Notes under the pieces: generated by a model
What the model was told of the DNA's origin: nothing
Databases searched by the model: none
Seen by the model: the letters and a program-made list of their open reading frames with translations, nothing else
Made by a program: the position numbers and the translations under genes
In this document: piece after piece, positions 34,766 through 44,959 of the stretch
Layout of the letters: the number at the start of each line of letters is the position of its first letter
Position numbering within the stretch: position 1 is the first letter of the stretch
NCBI GenBank assembly: GCA_947591605.1
Contig: CANQDF010000005.1
Span: forward strand, 34,180-98,179
DNA length: 64,000 nucleotides
Origin: an uncultured Clostridia bacterium
Lineage (GTDB): Bacteria; Bacillota; Clostridia; Lachnospirales; CAG-274
Direction of reading: 5' to 3'

Positions 34766-35506
34766 TCATACCCTCAGCAGATACGAATACTGCATAAGCT
34801 GCCTGCGTCTTTGCTTACAGTCGGGCATATATCCGCACATCGTATCCCAAAACGCCTTGGAATGGTCGGGATGCACAAGGTGTGTAAGCTCGTGCAGAGC
34901 AAGATACTCAATAAGCGCTTCGGGTACACATATAAGCTTTTTGTTCATCATAATGAGTCCATGGTTGGGACGGCAGTATCCCCAACCGGAAACCGAGTCC
35001 TTTGCAATTATGCGTGGACGCCGTATGCCCCGTGAGGCAAAAAAAGCAAAATATTTATCTACTGCCTTGTTATATATCTCCTCACGCATTACATCAAGCC
35101 TGCTCTCAAGCAGAGCCGACTTTTTGCCCGTATCGTCGGGGTCGTCAAGCCTTAAAATAAGCTGTGCTGCGCTTATCTCCACACCCGTATTCTCATTTTT
35201 TTCTACCCTTATTTCCAGCTCCCTGCCCAGCAAAAGCAGCTTGTCACCGCTGCGCAGCTCTTTGGAGGCATAACGGGCTCTTTTATCCATATCCCTTTTT
35301 AAAGCCTCCTGTGCCTTATATATAAGACCTGCGTTTGCAAGCACAAAGCTGTCCAATCTGCCAACAGGCACACCGTAAGAGGCTGAAACCCTTACGGTGC
35401 CGTCGGAGCTCCTTACCCTTAAATTTATATTTTTTACCTTTTTCCTTGTAAGGTAATATTCTATCCTGCCGTCTTTGCAGGCAACGGAACGCAGCTGTGT
35501 ATACAT
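34766..35506 (-). CDS. YgjP/SprT-like zinc metallopeptidase (DUF45)
   Basis: A 246-residue protein ending in the DUF45 domain. The zinc site is YLALHELTHLVHPDHSKAFW (about 200-220), where HELTH and the downstream His chelate zinc. VRVSASYGVPVGRLDSFV and SGWGYCRPNHGLIMMNKKL are further family patterns. Such proteins are typically cytoplasmic and their targets are unknown. It stands alone between the SLH protein and polC, with TCGGAGG ahead of its ATG. Confidence 0.85.
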   Translation of the reverse strand: MYTQLRSVACKDGRIEYYLTRKKVKNINLRVRSSDGTVRVSASYGVPVGRLDSFVLANAGLIYKAQEALKRDMDKRARYASKELRSGDKLLLLGRELEIRVEKNENTGVEISAAQLILRLDDPDDTGKKSALLESRLDVMREEIYNKAVDKYFAFFASRGIRRPRIIAKDSVSGWGYCRPNHGLIMMNKKLICVPEALIEYLALHELTHLVHPDHSKAFWDTMCGYMPDCKQRRRQLMQYSYLLRV

Positions 35507-35538
35507 ATTATCCTCCGATACAAAATGTGCGGTTTATA

Positions 35539-38500
35539 TCAGACCATATCAAAAAAGCTCATCTGGTTTGTTTCCGGCATACCTCTGAGTATACCCGTAT
35601 CCTTAAGCATTTGCGTAATGGTTTTGCCTATGCCTGTCCTCTGCCTGAACTCCTCTACGGTGGTAAACCTGCCGTCCTGCCTTGCCTCGGTTATAGCAGG
35701 TGCCGTATCCGCACTTAAGTTGGGCAGCACGCAGAACGGTGCCATAAGCCCCTCATCGGTTATAAGAAATGCCGTGGCGTCCGCCTTGTAAAGATCAATA
35801 GGCACAAATTTAAGCCCTCTCATATACATTTCGTACACCAGCTCAAGCATTGTACGCATTGATTTGTCGTTTGCGGTAGCTTCCTTGCCCAGAGAATCTA
35901 TCTCCTTCATTTTTGACATAACACGCTCTGCGCCGAAGCACATTACCTCATAGTCAAACGCCTCGGACTTTACATAAAACGCAGCCGCATAAAAGGCGTA
36001 GGGATAATTTATCTTAAAATATCCTATACGGAAGGTGTTTGTAACGTAAGCGACCGCATGTCCCTTAGGAAACATATACTTTATCTTTTTACAGCTTTCA
36101 ATATACCAATCGGGTACATTGCAGGAGCGCATTATCTCCTCCCATTCGGGTGAAAGGCCCTTGCCCTTGCGCACACTCTCCATAATTTTAAAGGCTGTTT
36201 CGTTTTCCACGCCCATCCTTATGAGATAAAGCATAATATCATCTCTTGTAGGTATTACCTCTTTAAGGGTAACAATATTGTTTTTTATAAGCTCCTGCGC
36301 ATTACCCGTCCATACATCGGTGCCGTGCGAAAGACCCGATATCCTCACCAGATCCGAAAACGACGACGGCTGTGTTTCCTCCAGCATGGTACGCACAAAA
36401 TTTGTGCCGAACTCCGGCAATCCAAGCGAGCCCGTATTGCAGTGTATCTGCTCACAGGTGACCCCCAATGCCTTTGGAGATGTGAAAAGCGAAAGAGTTG
36501 CCTCATCATCCATAGGCACATCGAGCGGATCAAAGCCCGTCATATCCTTGTACATATGCAGTATGGTAGGCACATCATGGCCGAGCATATCCAGCTTAAG
36601 CAGATTTTGGTCTATGGAATGGTAGTCAAAATGCGTGGTTTTTACGTTGGAGTTAAATTCGTCGGCAGGCCTTTGTACGGGAGTAAACTCATAAATAGAC
36701 CTGTTGTAGGGTACGACCACAAGACCGCCCGGGTGCTGACCCGTTGTGCGCTTGACTCCTACGCAGCCCTCGGCTATACGCCTTTTTTCCGCCGAGCTGA
36801 AATACTGTATTTTATGTCCGGGTATTTCCAGATATTTGTTTATATATCCGTAAACCGTTTTCTCCTGAAGCGAGCCTATGGTACCCGCCTTAAACACAAA
36901 TTCCGAGCCGAAAAGCTCTTCGCAGTGCCTGTGCGCCTGCTGCTGGTATTCGCCCGAAAAATTAAGGTCTATATCAGGCTCCTTGTTTCCCTTAAATCCC
37001 AAAAACGTCTGGAACGGGATCGCCTGCCCGTCCTTGTTCATTTTTGTACCGCAATGAGGACAGTCCTTGTCGGGCATATCAAAGCCCGAGCTGCCCCTGT
37101 ACTTCAATACATCTTCCGAGTCAAAATCCGAATACTTGCACTTTGGGCAGACATAATGCGGTTCAAGCGGATTTACCTCCGTTATGCCCGCCATGGTGGC
37201 TGCAAAGGACGAGCCTACCGAGCCTCTCGAGCCCACTATATAGCCGTGCTCCATTGAGTCCCACACAAGCTTTTGAGCCGATATGTAAAGCACCGAGTAT
37301 CCGTTGTCTATAATTGAGTTAAGCTCCGTAAGGAGTCTGTCCTCAACCACAGGAGGCAGAGGATCGCCGTATATCTCCTTTGCCTTAGACATTGTAATAT
37401 CTCTCAGTATCTGATCGGAATTTTCAATAATAGGCGGACACTTGTCCCTTGATATGGGGCGCACGTCCTCAAGCATATCCGCAATAAGGTTTGTATTTGT
37501 AACAACGACCTCGTATGCCTTTTCCTCACCCAAGTATGCAAACTCCTCCAGCATTTCCTCCGTGGTGCGCAGATAAAGCGGAGCCTGATCGTCCACATCC
37601 TTAAAGCCGTCGCCTGCCTGTACTATTCGCCTGAATATCTCATCCTCCGGGTCTATAAAATGTACATCGCAGGTAGCCACAACGGGCTTATTGTATTTTT
37701 CGCCAAGCTCGACTATCTGCCTGTTCAGCTCATAAAGCCTGTCCGCACTTTCAACAGCCTTGCCGCTTTTGCTTTGGTTGCCGACCATAAACATATTGTT
37801 GCCTATGGGCTGTATTTCAAAATAATCATAAAAATCCGCAAGAGATTTTATTACCTCGTCGCTCTGGTTTTCATACAAAGCGGTATACAGCTCGCCCGCC
37901 TCGCAGGCAGAGCCCAGTATAAGCCCCTCTCTGTGCTTTATAAGCTCGCTTTTGGGTATTTTGGGTCTGCGGAGAAAATACTTTATATGTGAATCCGAAA
38001 CCAGCTCATACAGGTTCCGCAGCCCCGTGCCGTTCTGCACAAGAACTATTGCATGATAATACTTTTTTATATTTCTTTTATCTATGGTTTCGGCAGCAAG
38101 CGTGTTTATATCCTCAAGCTTTGTTATGCCCTTTTCCGCAAGCAGAGGCAGGGCACCCATAAATATCTCCGCCGCTGCCTGTGCATCGTCAACGGCACGA
38201 TGATGGTTTTCAAGGCTGATGCCCATATGCTCGCATACGGTATCCAGCTTATAATTTTTAAGCCCTCGGAAGAGAGTTTTTGCAAGCTCCACCGTATCAA
38301 GTACCGTCGGGTTGAATACAAGCTTGTTTTCGGCTGTCCATCTGCTTACAAAGCCGACATCAAAGGAGGCATTGTGCGCCACAAGCACACTGTCGCCTAT
38401 AAAATCCATAAACATAGGCATTACCGTATCGGCATCGTCCGCATCGGAGAGCATATCGTCCGTAATGTGCGTAAGGCTTACTATCCTTTCATCAAGCTTA

Positions 38501-39900
38501 ACATGCGGATTTACAAATTTTGAAAATCTGTCGGTTATTTTACCGTTTTGCACCTTTACTGCGCCTATTTCTATAATTTTGTCGACTTCCTTTTTAAGAC
38601 CCGTTGTTTCCAGATCAAAAACAACAAAGGTATCCCCCGTTGTTTGGCCCTGCACGTTTTTTACCACGGAGCCCAGGTCGTCCACAATATAAGCCTCACA
38701 GCCGTACAGCACCTTTACGTCCTTATAGTCCTTTTCGGCGGCGTGCATAGCCTCCGGAAAGGCATGCACAACGCCGTGATCCGTTATGGCAATTGCCTTA
38801 TGCCCCCACTTATGCGCCCTTTTTATATATTCCTTGGCTGAGGTTATGCCGTCCATCTTGCTCATTTGTGTATGCAAATGGAGTTCCACCCTTTTTACGG
38901 GAGCATTGTCCATACGTTCTTCGGGCGCCTCGCCCTCCGATATTCTGTTTACGATAAGCACAGGCTCATTATGCTCAAAGGTATCGTTTTCCAGATTACC
39001 CATAAGCTTTACGTATTTACCGGGCTTTACAAGCGAGGCAAGCTCCGAGTCATATTCGTCCGGCTCGGAAAACATCTTTACCATTATAGCCCCTGTTTTG
39101 TCGCTTACATACAGCTTTAAGATAAGCTTGCCCTTTTTGGTTTTTACAAGCTCGTCGGCGGCAAAAATTTTGCCCTCTATGACAATATCCTTTTTGGGAG
39201 GGATACACGAGGCTATCGGAACAGGCTCTCCTTCCACAGAGGTTTTCTTTATGCGAGAGGGCCTTGTCCGCTTTACACGCTTTTCGGGCGCAGCCGTGCC
39301 GGGCTGCACACCCGTATCCGCCTGTGTGTGCTCCTCAAGACCTGCAGCCGCATGGGCAAAGGCGCTGCGTATACGCTGCATATCGCTCTTTTCGTCCTCA
39401 TCCTCCGATGCCGAATTTTTAAATACCACCTTGCTGTCAACATCGAATCTGTCCCTCAGCAGCCTTTCAAACTCTGTGCAAATACCCCTTTTTTTAAACA
39501 TAAATGCTGTATTTGCGCTTACGCAAAAAGCGATCTCGTTATCGGTTATACGGCAGTCCGCCTTTTCAAACAGGCTGCTGCATATAGGGCTGCTGTTTTT
39601 AAGATACCTGAGAAAATTGGGGCGATAGCTCTCTACTATCTCCCCTATATCCGCATATTTATTTATGTATTTAAGGCTTACGTCAACATCCGCAACATAT
39701 GTAAAGGCGTCCTTTATGTCCTCGGCAAAGTCCGACAGGCAGTCCTCGTTAAGTATCTCCTCCGAGGCAAGGCTGACCGTCATCCGTTTCATATCGCTGT
39801 TGTATGATATTTTGTTTACCAAAGTATTTTTAAGCGCCGTTTTTACATTTGCGGAAAGCTGTACGCCTCCGAACGCCTCACCGAATTTTACAGGCTCCAT
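35539..39900 (-). CDS. polC: DNA polymerase III alpha subunit, Gram-positive PolC type
   Basis: A 1453-residue replicative polymerase with the PolC domain order: N-terminal region (1-230), OB fold (about 235-320), PHP domain (VELHLHTQMSKMDGITSAKE), then a DnaQ-type proofreading exonuclease inserted in it (FVVFDLETTGL, VLVAHNASFDVGF, HHRAVDDAQAAAEIF). The zinc-ribbon pair CPKCKYSDFD/CPHCGTKMN and the palm with PDIDLNFSGEYQ follow, where Asp residues bind magnesium, then KTTHFDYHSIDQNLLKLDML-like sequence and C-terminal helix-hairpin-helix/duplex-binding parts. I start it at ATG 39900, which has GGAGAG eight bases ahead; a TTG 11 codons upstream overlaps ispG. Confidence 0.97.
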   Translation of the reverse strand: MEPVKFGEAFGGVQLSANVKTALKNTLVNKISYNSDMKRMTVSLASEEILNEDCLSDFAEDIKDAFTYVADVDVSLKYINKYADIGEIVESYRPNFLRYLKNSSPICSSLFEKADCRITDNEIAFCVSANTAFMFKKRGICTEFERLLRDRFDVDSKVVFKNSASEDEDEKSDMQRIRSAFAHAAAGLEEHTQADTGVQPGTAAPEKRVKRTRPSRIKKTSVEGEPVPIASCIPPKKDIVIEGKIFAADELVKTKKGKLILKLYVSDKTGAIMVKMFSEPDEYDSELASLVKPGKYVKLMGNLENDTFEHNEPVLIVNRISEGEAPEERMDNAPVKRVELHLHTQMSKMDGITSAKEYIKRAHKWGHKAIAITDHGVVHAFPEAMHAAEKDYKDVKVLYGCEAYIVDDLGSVVKNVQGQTTGDTFVVFDLETTGLKKEVDKIIEIGAVKVQNGKITDRFSKFVNPHVKLDERIVSLTHITDDMLSDADDADTVMPMFMDFIGDSVLVAHNASFDVGFVSRWTAENKLVFNPTVLDTVELAKTLFRGLKNYKLDTVCEHMGISLENHHRAVDDAQAAAEIFMGALPLLAEKGITKLEDINTLAAETIDKRNIKKYYHAIVLVQNGTGLRNLYELVSDSHIKYFLRRPKIPKSELIKHREGLILGSACEAGELYTALYENQSDEVIKSLADFYDYFEIQPIGNNMFMVGNQSKSGKAVESADRLYELNRQIVELGEKYNKPVVATCDVHFIDPEDEIFRRIVQAGDGFKDVDDQAPLYLRTTEEMLEEFAYLGEEKAYEVVVTNTNLIADMLEDVRPISRDKCPPIIENSDQILRDITMSKAKEIYGDPLPPVVEDRLLTELNSIIDNGYSVLYISAQKLVWDSMEHGYIVGSRGSVGSSFAATMAGITEVNPLEPHYVCPKCKYSDFDSEDVLKYRGSSGFDMPDKDCPHCGTKMNKDGQAIPFQTFLGFKGNKEPDIDLNFSGEYQQQAHRHCEELFGSEFVFKAGTIGSLQEKTVYGYINKYLEIPGHKIQYFSSAEKRRIAEGCVGVKRTTGQHPGGLVVVPYNRSIYEFTPVQRPADEFNSNVKTTHFDYHSIDQNLLKLDMLGHDVPTILHMYKDMTGFDPLDVPMDDEATLSLFTSPKALGVTCEQIHCNTGSLGLPEFGTNFVRTMLEETQPSSFSDLVRISGLSHGTDVWTGNAQELIKNNIVTLKEVIPTRDDIMLYLIRMGVENETAFKIMESVRKGKGLSPEWEEIMRSCNVPDWYIESCKKIKYMFPKGHAVAYVTNTFRIGYFKINYPYAFYAAAFYVKSEAFDYEVMCFGAERVMSKMKEIDSLGKEATANDKSMRTMLELVYEMYMRGLKFVPIDLYKADATAFLITDEGLMAPFCVLPNLSADTAPAITEARQDGRFTTVEEFRQRTGIGKTITQMLKDTGILRGMPETNQMSFFDMV

Positions 39901-39929
39901 TTGATCACTCTCCGATAAAACCTTATGTA

Positions 39930-40988
39930 TCAAAGCTTTGCAATTTCCTCCATAAGCGCAGGAAGCAGCTCGTCCTCCGGCAGCTTGCGCAGTATTTCAC
40001 CCTTTTTGAATATAAGCCCGTAGCCCTTTCCGCCTGCAATGCCTATATCCGCCTCCCGTGCCTCACCGGGGCCGTTTACCGCACAGCCCATTACGGCTAC
40101 CTTTATATCCTTGTTTATATTTCTGCACTCCTCCTCGACCCTTGAGGCAAGGCCGATGAGGTCTATCTCCGTTCTGCCGCAGGTAGGGCAGGATACAAAG
40201 CTTATGCCGAATTTCCTCAGCTCCATAGCCTTTAATATCTCCTTTGCAGCCCTTACCTCCTCGATAGGATCACCCGTAAGCGACACCCTTACCGTATCGC
40301 CTATGCCCATACCGAGTATGGCGCCTATGCCTGCGGCGGACTTTATTGTTCCGCTCCACACGGTACCTGCCTCCGTTATGCCCAGATGGACCGGATAATC
40401 CGATTTTTCCGAAAGGAGGGAATATGCCTCCATGGAAAACGGTACATTTGATGCCTTTATTGATACTACTATTTTATCGTAGTTAAGCTCCTCGAGTATG
40501 GCAATGTGCCTAAGGGCGCTTTCCACCAATCCCTGCGGAGTCACTCCTCCGTATTTTTCCAGCAGCTCCTTTTCAAGCGAACCGGAGTTTACACCTATGC
40601 GTATGGGTACCTCACGCACCCTTGCGGCATTTACCACCGCCTCTACTCTGTCCCTGCCTCCTATGTTGCCGGGGTTTATCCTTAGCTTGTCCACGCCCAT
40701 CTCAAGGCATTTGAGAGCAAGGCGATAATCAAAATGTATATCCGCAACAAGCGGTATACCGATGCCTTTTTTTATTTCGCCTATTGCCTCGGCGGCAGCC
40801 ATATCCGGCACCGCCACCCTTATTATCTCACAACCCTCTTCCTCAAGAGCCTTTATCTGCTCTATTGTCGCCTTTGCATCCCTTGTATCCGTATTGCACA
40901 TGGACTGTATGGCAACGGGATTGCCGCCTCCTATTTTAACGCCGCCTATATCGACGGTCCTTGTAGGTTTCCTTTTTATATATCCCAT
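39930..40988 (-). CDS. ispG: 4-hydroxy-3-methylbut-2-en-1-yl diphosphate synthase (flavodoxin/ferredoxin)
   Basis: A 352-residue enzyme of the MEP isoprenoid pathway. [20 protein letters not shown] and [20 protein letters not shown] open the TIM-barrel half; the 4Fe-4S site is [14 protein letters not shown] plus [12 protein letters not shown] with three Cys and a Glu. [15 protein letters not shown] sequence closes it. It lies in the conserved block rseP-ispG-polC, 29 bases ahead of polC. Confidence 0.96.
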   Translation of the reverse strand: MGYIKRKPTRTVDIGGVKIGGGNPVAIQSMCNTDTRDAKATIEQIKALEEEGCEIIRVAVPDMAAAEAIGEIKKGIGIPLVADIHFDYRLALKCLEMGVDKLRINPGNIGGRDRVEAVVNAARVREVPIRIGVNSGSLEKELLEKYGGVTPQGLVESALRHIAILEELNYDKIVVSIKASNVPFSMEAYSLLSEKSDYPVHLGITEAGTVWSGTIKSAAGIGAILGMGIGDTVRVSLTGDPIEEVRAAKEILKAMELRKFGISFVSCPTCGRTEIDLIGLASRVEEECRNINKDIKVAVMGCAVNGPGEAREADIGIAGGKGYGLIFKKGEILRKLPEDELLPALMEEIAKL

Positions 40989-41000
40989 GGTATCCTCCTC

Positions 41001-42074
41001 TTAAGTGAGCTTAATTATATCGTTTATTGCAATAAAAATACCAAACCCCATTACAAGGGCAAAGCCTATAAAGGTAAGTATGCCCTCCTTTTCGGGGGAG
41101 AGCTGCTTTCTCCTTACGGTTTCTATAAGGTATAAAAATATCTTGCCGCCGTCCAGAGCCGGTATGGGCACAAGGTTGATAACACCGAGGTTTGCGCTTA
41201 AAAGAGCCGCAAGGTTTATCATTGTAAGAAAGGCATATATAAAGCCGTCCTTTATAGTTTCCCTGTAGGATTCGTCAACAACCGTGGTAACGCCAATCGG
41301 GCCGCTTACCTCGTCCATGGATACCTGCATTGTAAACATCTCCTTAAGACCGTAGGCGGTTATTTTAACAAGAAACACCATGCTGCAGCAGCCGTCCCTT
41401 ACACACTCAAAAAACGAAGCCTTGGGCACGCCTCTGAACGCCTCGCTGTTATATCCTATGTCAACAAGCGGCGCCTTTTGCTCCGTGCGTACGCCTATAA
41501 GGTATCGTCCGTCCTCGGCGAGCTTGGGTACAAGCTGTACATTAACGTTATGTCCGTTTCTCCTCAGTACTATATCAAGGCTTTCACCCTCATGTTGGCT
41601 AAGGTAAAAATCCAGATCGCTCCTTATGCTTACGTTTTTTCCGTTTACTTTAACTATCCTGTCGCCTGCTTCTATGCCTGCCGCCTGTGCGGGATAACCC
41701 TCGATAAGGCTCGCTACGGTGTTTGTGGATATGCCCGTTGCCATAGCCATAAAGGTGAGTATTACAAGCGCAAGCACAAAGTTCATAAAGGGGCCTGCCG
41801 CAGCTATAAGCATCCTCTGCCATACATTTGCCTCGTTAAAGCCTATTTTGTCCTTATCGGGAGGATCCTCATCCGACATCCTGCAAAAGCCGCCCACGGG
41901 CAAAATCCTGACGGTATAGAGAGTATCTCCCTTTTTTACGCCAAAAAGCTTGGGCCCCATGCCGACGGCAAACTCCTCCACATATACATTGCATTTTTTT
42001 GCGGCTATAAAATGTCCCCACTCGTGGATAACAACTATCACGGTAAAAATGACCAATGTTATAATAATTGACAT
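41001..42074 (-). CDS. rseP: RIP (site-2) zinc metalloprotease RseP
   Basis: A 357-residue membrane protease that cuts substrates inside the membrane. The zinc site HEWGHF lies in helix 1 (residues ~17-22), and the second motif is PIPALDGGKIF (about 310). A PDZ domain occupies about 115-200 (EGYPAQAAGIEAGDRIVKVN). Substrates include anti-sigma factors and signal peptides. Its start overlaps the dxr stop by one base (TAATG). Confidence 0.96.
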   Translation of the reverse strand: MSIIITLVIFTVIVVIHEWGHFIAAKKCNVYVEEFAVGMGPKLFGVKKGDTLYTVRILPVGGFCRMSDEDPPDKDKIGFNEANVWQRMLIAAAGPFMNFVLALVILTFMAMATGISTNTVASLIEGYPAQAAGIEAGDRIVKVNGKNVSIRSDLDFYLSQHEGESLDIVLRRNGHNVNVQLVPKLAEDGRYLIGVRTEQKAPLVDIGYNSEAFRGVPKASFFECVRDGCCSMVFLVKITAYGLKEMFTMQVSMDEVSGPIGVTTVVDESYRETIKDGFIYAFLTMINLAALLSANLGVINLVPIPALDGGKIFLYLIETVRRKQLSPEKEGILTFIGFALVMGFGIFIAINDIIKLT

Positions 42075-43216
42075 TAAAACACCTCTGTATCAACAAAATC
42101 CCTTGCATATTCGTCTGCCTCGAGCACATCGTCAAGGGTATAATCATATTTTACAGTATATGCGTTCATCGCCTTTTCTATTAGCAAAGGTATATCGGTA
42201 AAGCCTATGCGTCCGTCAATGAATTTGGCAACCGCCGCCTCGTTTGCCGCATTAAGCACGGCAGGCATTGTACCGCCCGTTTTTATTGCCTCAAAGGCAA
42301 GTGCAAGGCAGCGAAAAACCTTCATATCGGGTTTTTCAAAGGTAAGTGTATTCCTCTCAAAAAAATCAAGCTTTGGAAAGCTGTTTTTTATCCTTTTGGG
42401 ATAGGTAAGGGCATACTGTATAGGCACCTTCATATCGGGCACGCCAAGCTGCGCTATCACTGCGCCGTCCTCATACTCCACCATGGAATGGACTATGCTC
42501 TGAGGATGCACAACCACCTTTATCCTGTCAAGGTCTACATTAAAAAGCCATTTTGCCTCTATTACCTCCAGGCCCTTGTTCATCATTGTGGCGGAGTCTA
42601 TGGTGATTTTTTTGCCCATTGACCAGTTTGGATGATGCAGCGCATCCTCCAGCGTAACACCGCTTAAGTCGCTCCTGCCTCTGAACGGGCCTCCCGAAGC
42701 GGTGAGCCATATATTTTCTATCCTGTTTCCGTCATTGCCCTGCAGGGACTGAAAGATTGCGGAGTGCTCACTGTCTACGGGATACATATGCACGTTGTTT
42801 TCCTTAATAAGCCTCATAATGAGCTCGCCCGAGGTAACAAGGGTTTCCTTGTTGGCAAGAGCAATATCCTTGCCTGCCTTTATTGCCTCAACGGTAGGTC
42901 TTAAGCCTATATTGCCCACAACGGAATTTACCACTGTATCCGCAGACGGCAGGACAGCTGCGGCAATAAGCCCCTCCATGCCTGCAAGCACCTCTGTGCC
43001 CGTACCCGAAAGCCTGTTTTTAAGCTCCAAAGCCTTTTCTTTATCCATTACACACACAAGCTCTGGCTTGAACTCCCTTGCCTGTGCCTCCAGCATATCT
43101 ATATTTTTGCCTGCGGTAAGCGCCCTAACGCCTATGCCGCCTATTTCCCTGACTACCTCAAGAGTCTGCGTGCCTATCGAACCCGTAGAACCCAAAATTG
43201 ATATATTTTCAGCCAA
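42074..43216 (-). CDS. dxr: 1-deoxy-D-xylulose-5-phosphate reductoisomerase
   Basis: A 380-residue NADPH enzyme of the MEP pathway: SILGSTGSIGTQTLEVV at the N-terminus (cofactor fold), DIALANKETLVTSGELIM, PVDSEHSAIFQSLQG with metal ligands Asp and Glu, ASGGPFRGRSD and MGKKITIDSATMMNKGLEVI. It is flanked by cdsA and rseP as in many Bacillota and is in one operon with them. Confidence 0.97.
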   Translation of the reverse strand: MAENISILGSTGSIGTQTLEVVREIGGIGVRALTAGKNIDMLEAQAREFKPELVCVMDKEKALELKNRLSGTGTEVLAGMEGLIAAAVLPSADTVVNSVVGNIGLRPTVEAIKAGKDIALANKETLVTSGELIMRLIKENNVHMYPVDSEHSAIFQSLQGNDGNRIENIWLTASGGPFRGRSDLSGVTLEDALHHPNWSMGKKITIDSATMMNKGLEVIEAKWLFNVDLDRIKVVVHPQSIVHSMVEYEDGAVIAQLGVPDMKVPIQYALTYPKRIKNSFPKLDFFERNTLTFEKPDMKVFRCLALAFEAIKTGGTMPAVLNAANEAAVAKFIDGRIGFTDIPLLIEKAMNAYTVKYDYTLDDVLEADEYARDFVDTEVF

Positions 43217-43235
43217 TCATAACACCTCACTGTCA

Positions 43236-44075
43236 CTAACCTAAATATCTTTCACAAAAAAACAAAGCCAAATAAACTGTCGGCACGGTAAACAAAACGG
43301 AATCAAACCTGTCCAGTACACCGCCGTGCCCGGGCATAAGCTTTCCGTAATCCTTTATGCCGGTAAACCTTTTTATGCTCGATGCCGCAAGATCTCCTAT
43401 CTGCGACATAACAGCGCCAAACACGCTTACCGCCGTAAGACAAGCGATAAGCACGCTGTCAAGCTCTTTATAAAATCTATTGCAAAGCATAAGATATACA
43501 AAGGTCAGCAAGGCTGCCGATACAACGCCTCCCACGGCGCCCTCAACCGATTTTTTTGGGCTCAGCTCCGGACACAGCTTATGCCTGCCGAATTTAGAGC
43601 CTATAAAGTAAGCGCCCGTATCGCTGCCAAAGGCAAAAATAAACGGGAGCCATACAAATTCCATACCTGACGACCTCAAAAAAAGTATCAGGCTTAAAGT
43701 CACTCCTACATAAAAAAAGCCGAACAGGGTTATGCTCCCGTCAATTATTGTATTTGTTTTATGCCCGAATACAAGTATGATAAGTATTGCAAATGTTGAT
43801 ACCGCCGACAAAACAAATATCGGGTACGCCGCCTCCGCAGAAGCATAAATCAGGCTCCCGTCCAGCATATTACAGAATGCAAACGAAAACAGCGTTTCCG
43901 CCGCAAAGCCGACAAAATGCACCGCCTTTATCTTGCCCGAAACCGCCCTGTAAAGCTCAAACATACCTATAAGCGACAATACAAGCACAGCAAGGCTCAG
44001 CGGCAAACCGCCTGCAATAATAAAAAACATAAGTATGGGTATTGCCACAATTGATGATATTATCCTCACTGCCAT
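43236..44075 (-). CDS. cdsA: Phosphatidate cytidylyltransferase
   Basis: A 279-residue membrane enzyme making CDP-diacylglycerol for phospholipids. It has about seven to eight helices and the family signature near the end: SDTGAYFIGSKFGRHKL, SPKKSVEGAVGG and KDYGKLMPGHGGVLDRFDS. Its ATG overlaps the uppS stop (TAATG). The first 60 residues are strongly hydrophobic. Confidence 0.96.
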   Translation of the reverse strand: MAVRIISSIVAIPILMFFIIAGGLPLSLAVLVLSLIGMFELYRAVSGKIKAVHFVGFAAETLFSFAFCNMLDGSLIYASAEAAYPIFVLSAVSTFAILIILVFGHKTNTIIDGSITLFGFFYVGVTLSLILFLRSSGMEFVWLPFIFAFGSDTGAYFIGSKFGRHKLCPELSPKKSVEGAVGGVVSAALLTFVYLMLCNRFYKELDSVLIACLTAVSVFGAVMSQIGDLAASSIKRFTGIKDYGKLMPGHGGVLDRFDSVLFTVPTVYLALFFCERYLG

Positions 44076-44794
44076 TATTTTTTACCCTCATTTCTGCCGC
44101 CGAAACGTCTGTCCCTGTTTTGATAATCGCTTATTGCCTGCTTAAGATCCTCTACGGTAAAATCGGGCCAGAGCTTGTCCGTAAACCAGAACTCGGAGTA
44201 TGCGCTCTGCCATGGCAGAAAATTGCTGAGCCTGTATTCACCGCTTGTCCTTATTATAAGCTCGGGGTCGGGCACGCCTGCGCTGTCAAGACATCCCGAG
44301 AGAGTATCCTCGGTTATATCCTCCGCAGAGAGCTCCCCCGCCCTTACTTTTTGCGCAATATCCCTCACAGCTCTTGTTATCTCATCTCTGCCGCCGTAAT
44401 TTATTGCTATGTGCAAATTTATACCGGGTTTATCCTTTGATATTTCCTTAAGCTTTTTTATATCACGCTGTATATCCTCGTCAAGCACGGACAGATCGCC
44501 TATGGAATCTATTTTGAGGCGGCTTGTGTCGTTATCCCTGATATAATCCTGTATGTATTCACGCATAAGGTTCATAAGCCCGAGTACTTCCTCCTCGGCT
44601 CTCTTCCAGTTTTCGGTGGAAAAGGCATAAACCGTAATATGCTCAATGCCCATACCGTCTGCGTCCTTTAAAAGACGGTCAAGCGCCTCGGCACCCCGTC
44701 TGTGTCCAAGCACCCTGGGTACAAGCCTTTTTTTTGCCCAGCGTCCGTTGCCGTCCATGATTATAGCAATATGCTTTGGTATTCCCTTTGACAT
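44075..44794 (-). CDS. uppS: Isoprenyl transferase (undecaprenyl diphosphate synthase)
   Basis: A 239-residue cis-prenyltransferase. Signatures are HIAIIMDGNGRWAKKRLVPR (catalytic Asp, Asn), EHITVYAFSTENWKRAEEEV, NYGGRDEITRAVRDIAQ and PELIIRTSGEYRLSNFLPWQ. It builds the lipid carrier for cell wall synthesis. I take the ATG at 44794, since GGAGG lies just ahead; an upstream TTG sits inside that RBS. It is separated from frr by a 165-base structured gap. Confidence 0.96.
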   Translation of the reverse strand: MSKGIPKHIAIIMDGNGRWAKKRLVPRVLGHRRGAEALDRLLKDADGMGIEHITVYAFSTENWKRAEEEVLGLMNLMREYIQDYIRDNDTSRLKIDSIGDLSVLDEDIQRDIKKLKEISKDKPGINLHIAINYGGRDEITRAVRDIAQKVRAGELSAEDITEDTLSGCLDSAGVPDPELIIRTSGEYRLSNFLPWQSAYSEFWFTDKLWPDFTVEDLKQAISDYQNRDRRFGGRNEGKK

Positions 44795-44869
44795 AGTATC
44801 CTCCAAAAATAAAAAGTTTACCTACATACAAATATAGAGTAGGGTTACCTACTCACATAAACAGCCAAA

Positions 44870-44955
44870 CCGATACCGCACGGCGGACAGCCCTGCCGGG
44901 CAGGAGCTTGCACTCCCGCCCGAGATCCGCATTGACCGCCCGTCCGTGCGACAAG
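44870..44955 (-). other. GC-rich palindromic intergenic segment between frr and uppS
   Basis: This gap contains nested inverted repeats: CGCACGG (about 44878) with CCGTGCG (about 44945), GCGGA with TCCGC, and the self-complementary CCTGCCGGGCAGG. A further hairpin, GAGTAGG/CCTACTC, lies at 44836-44853. GC content is far above the surrounding coding DNA. No coding sequence is evident. It could be an RNA structure or an inserted repeat. Confidence 0.4.
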
Positions 44956-44959
44956 TTGC

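Noticed and set aside
36325..37257. 310-codon plus-strand ORF inside polC
   Set aside because: It lies wholly opposite the polC palm region, has no RBS and no recognisable domains, and its composition follows from the opposite coding strand.
38786..39628. 280-codon plus-strand ORF opposite polC
   Set aside because: It shadows the polC N-terminal coding region; Ser- and Pro-rich low complexity and no RBS.
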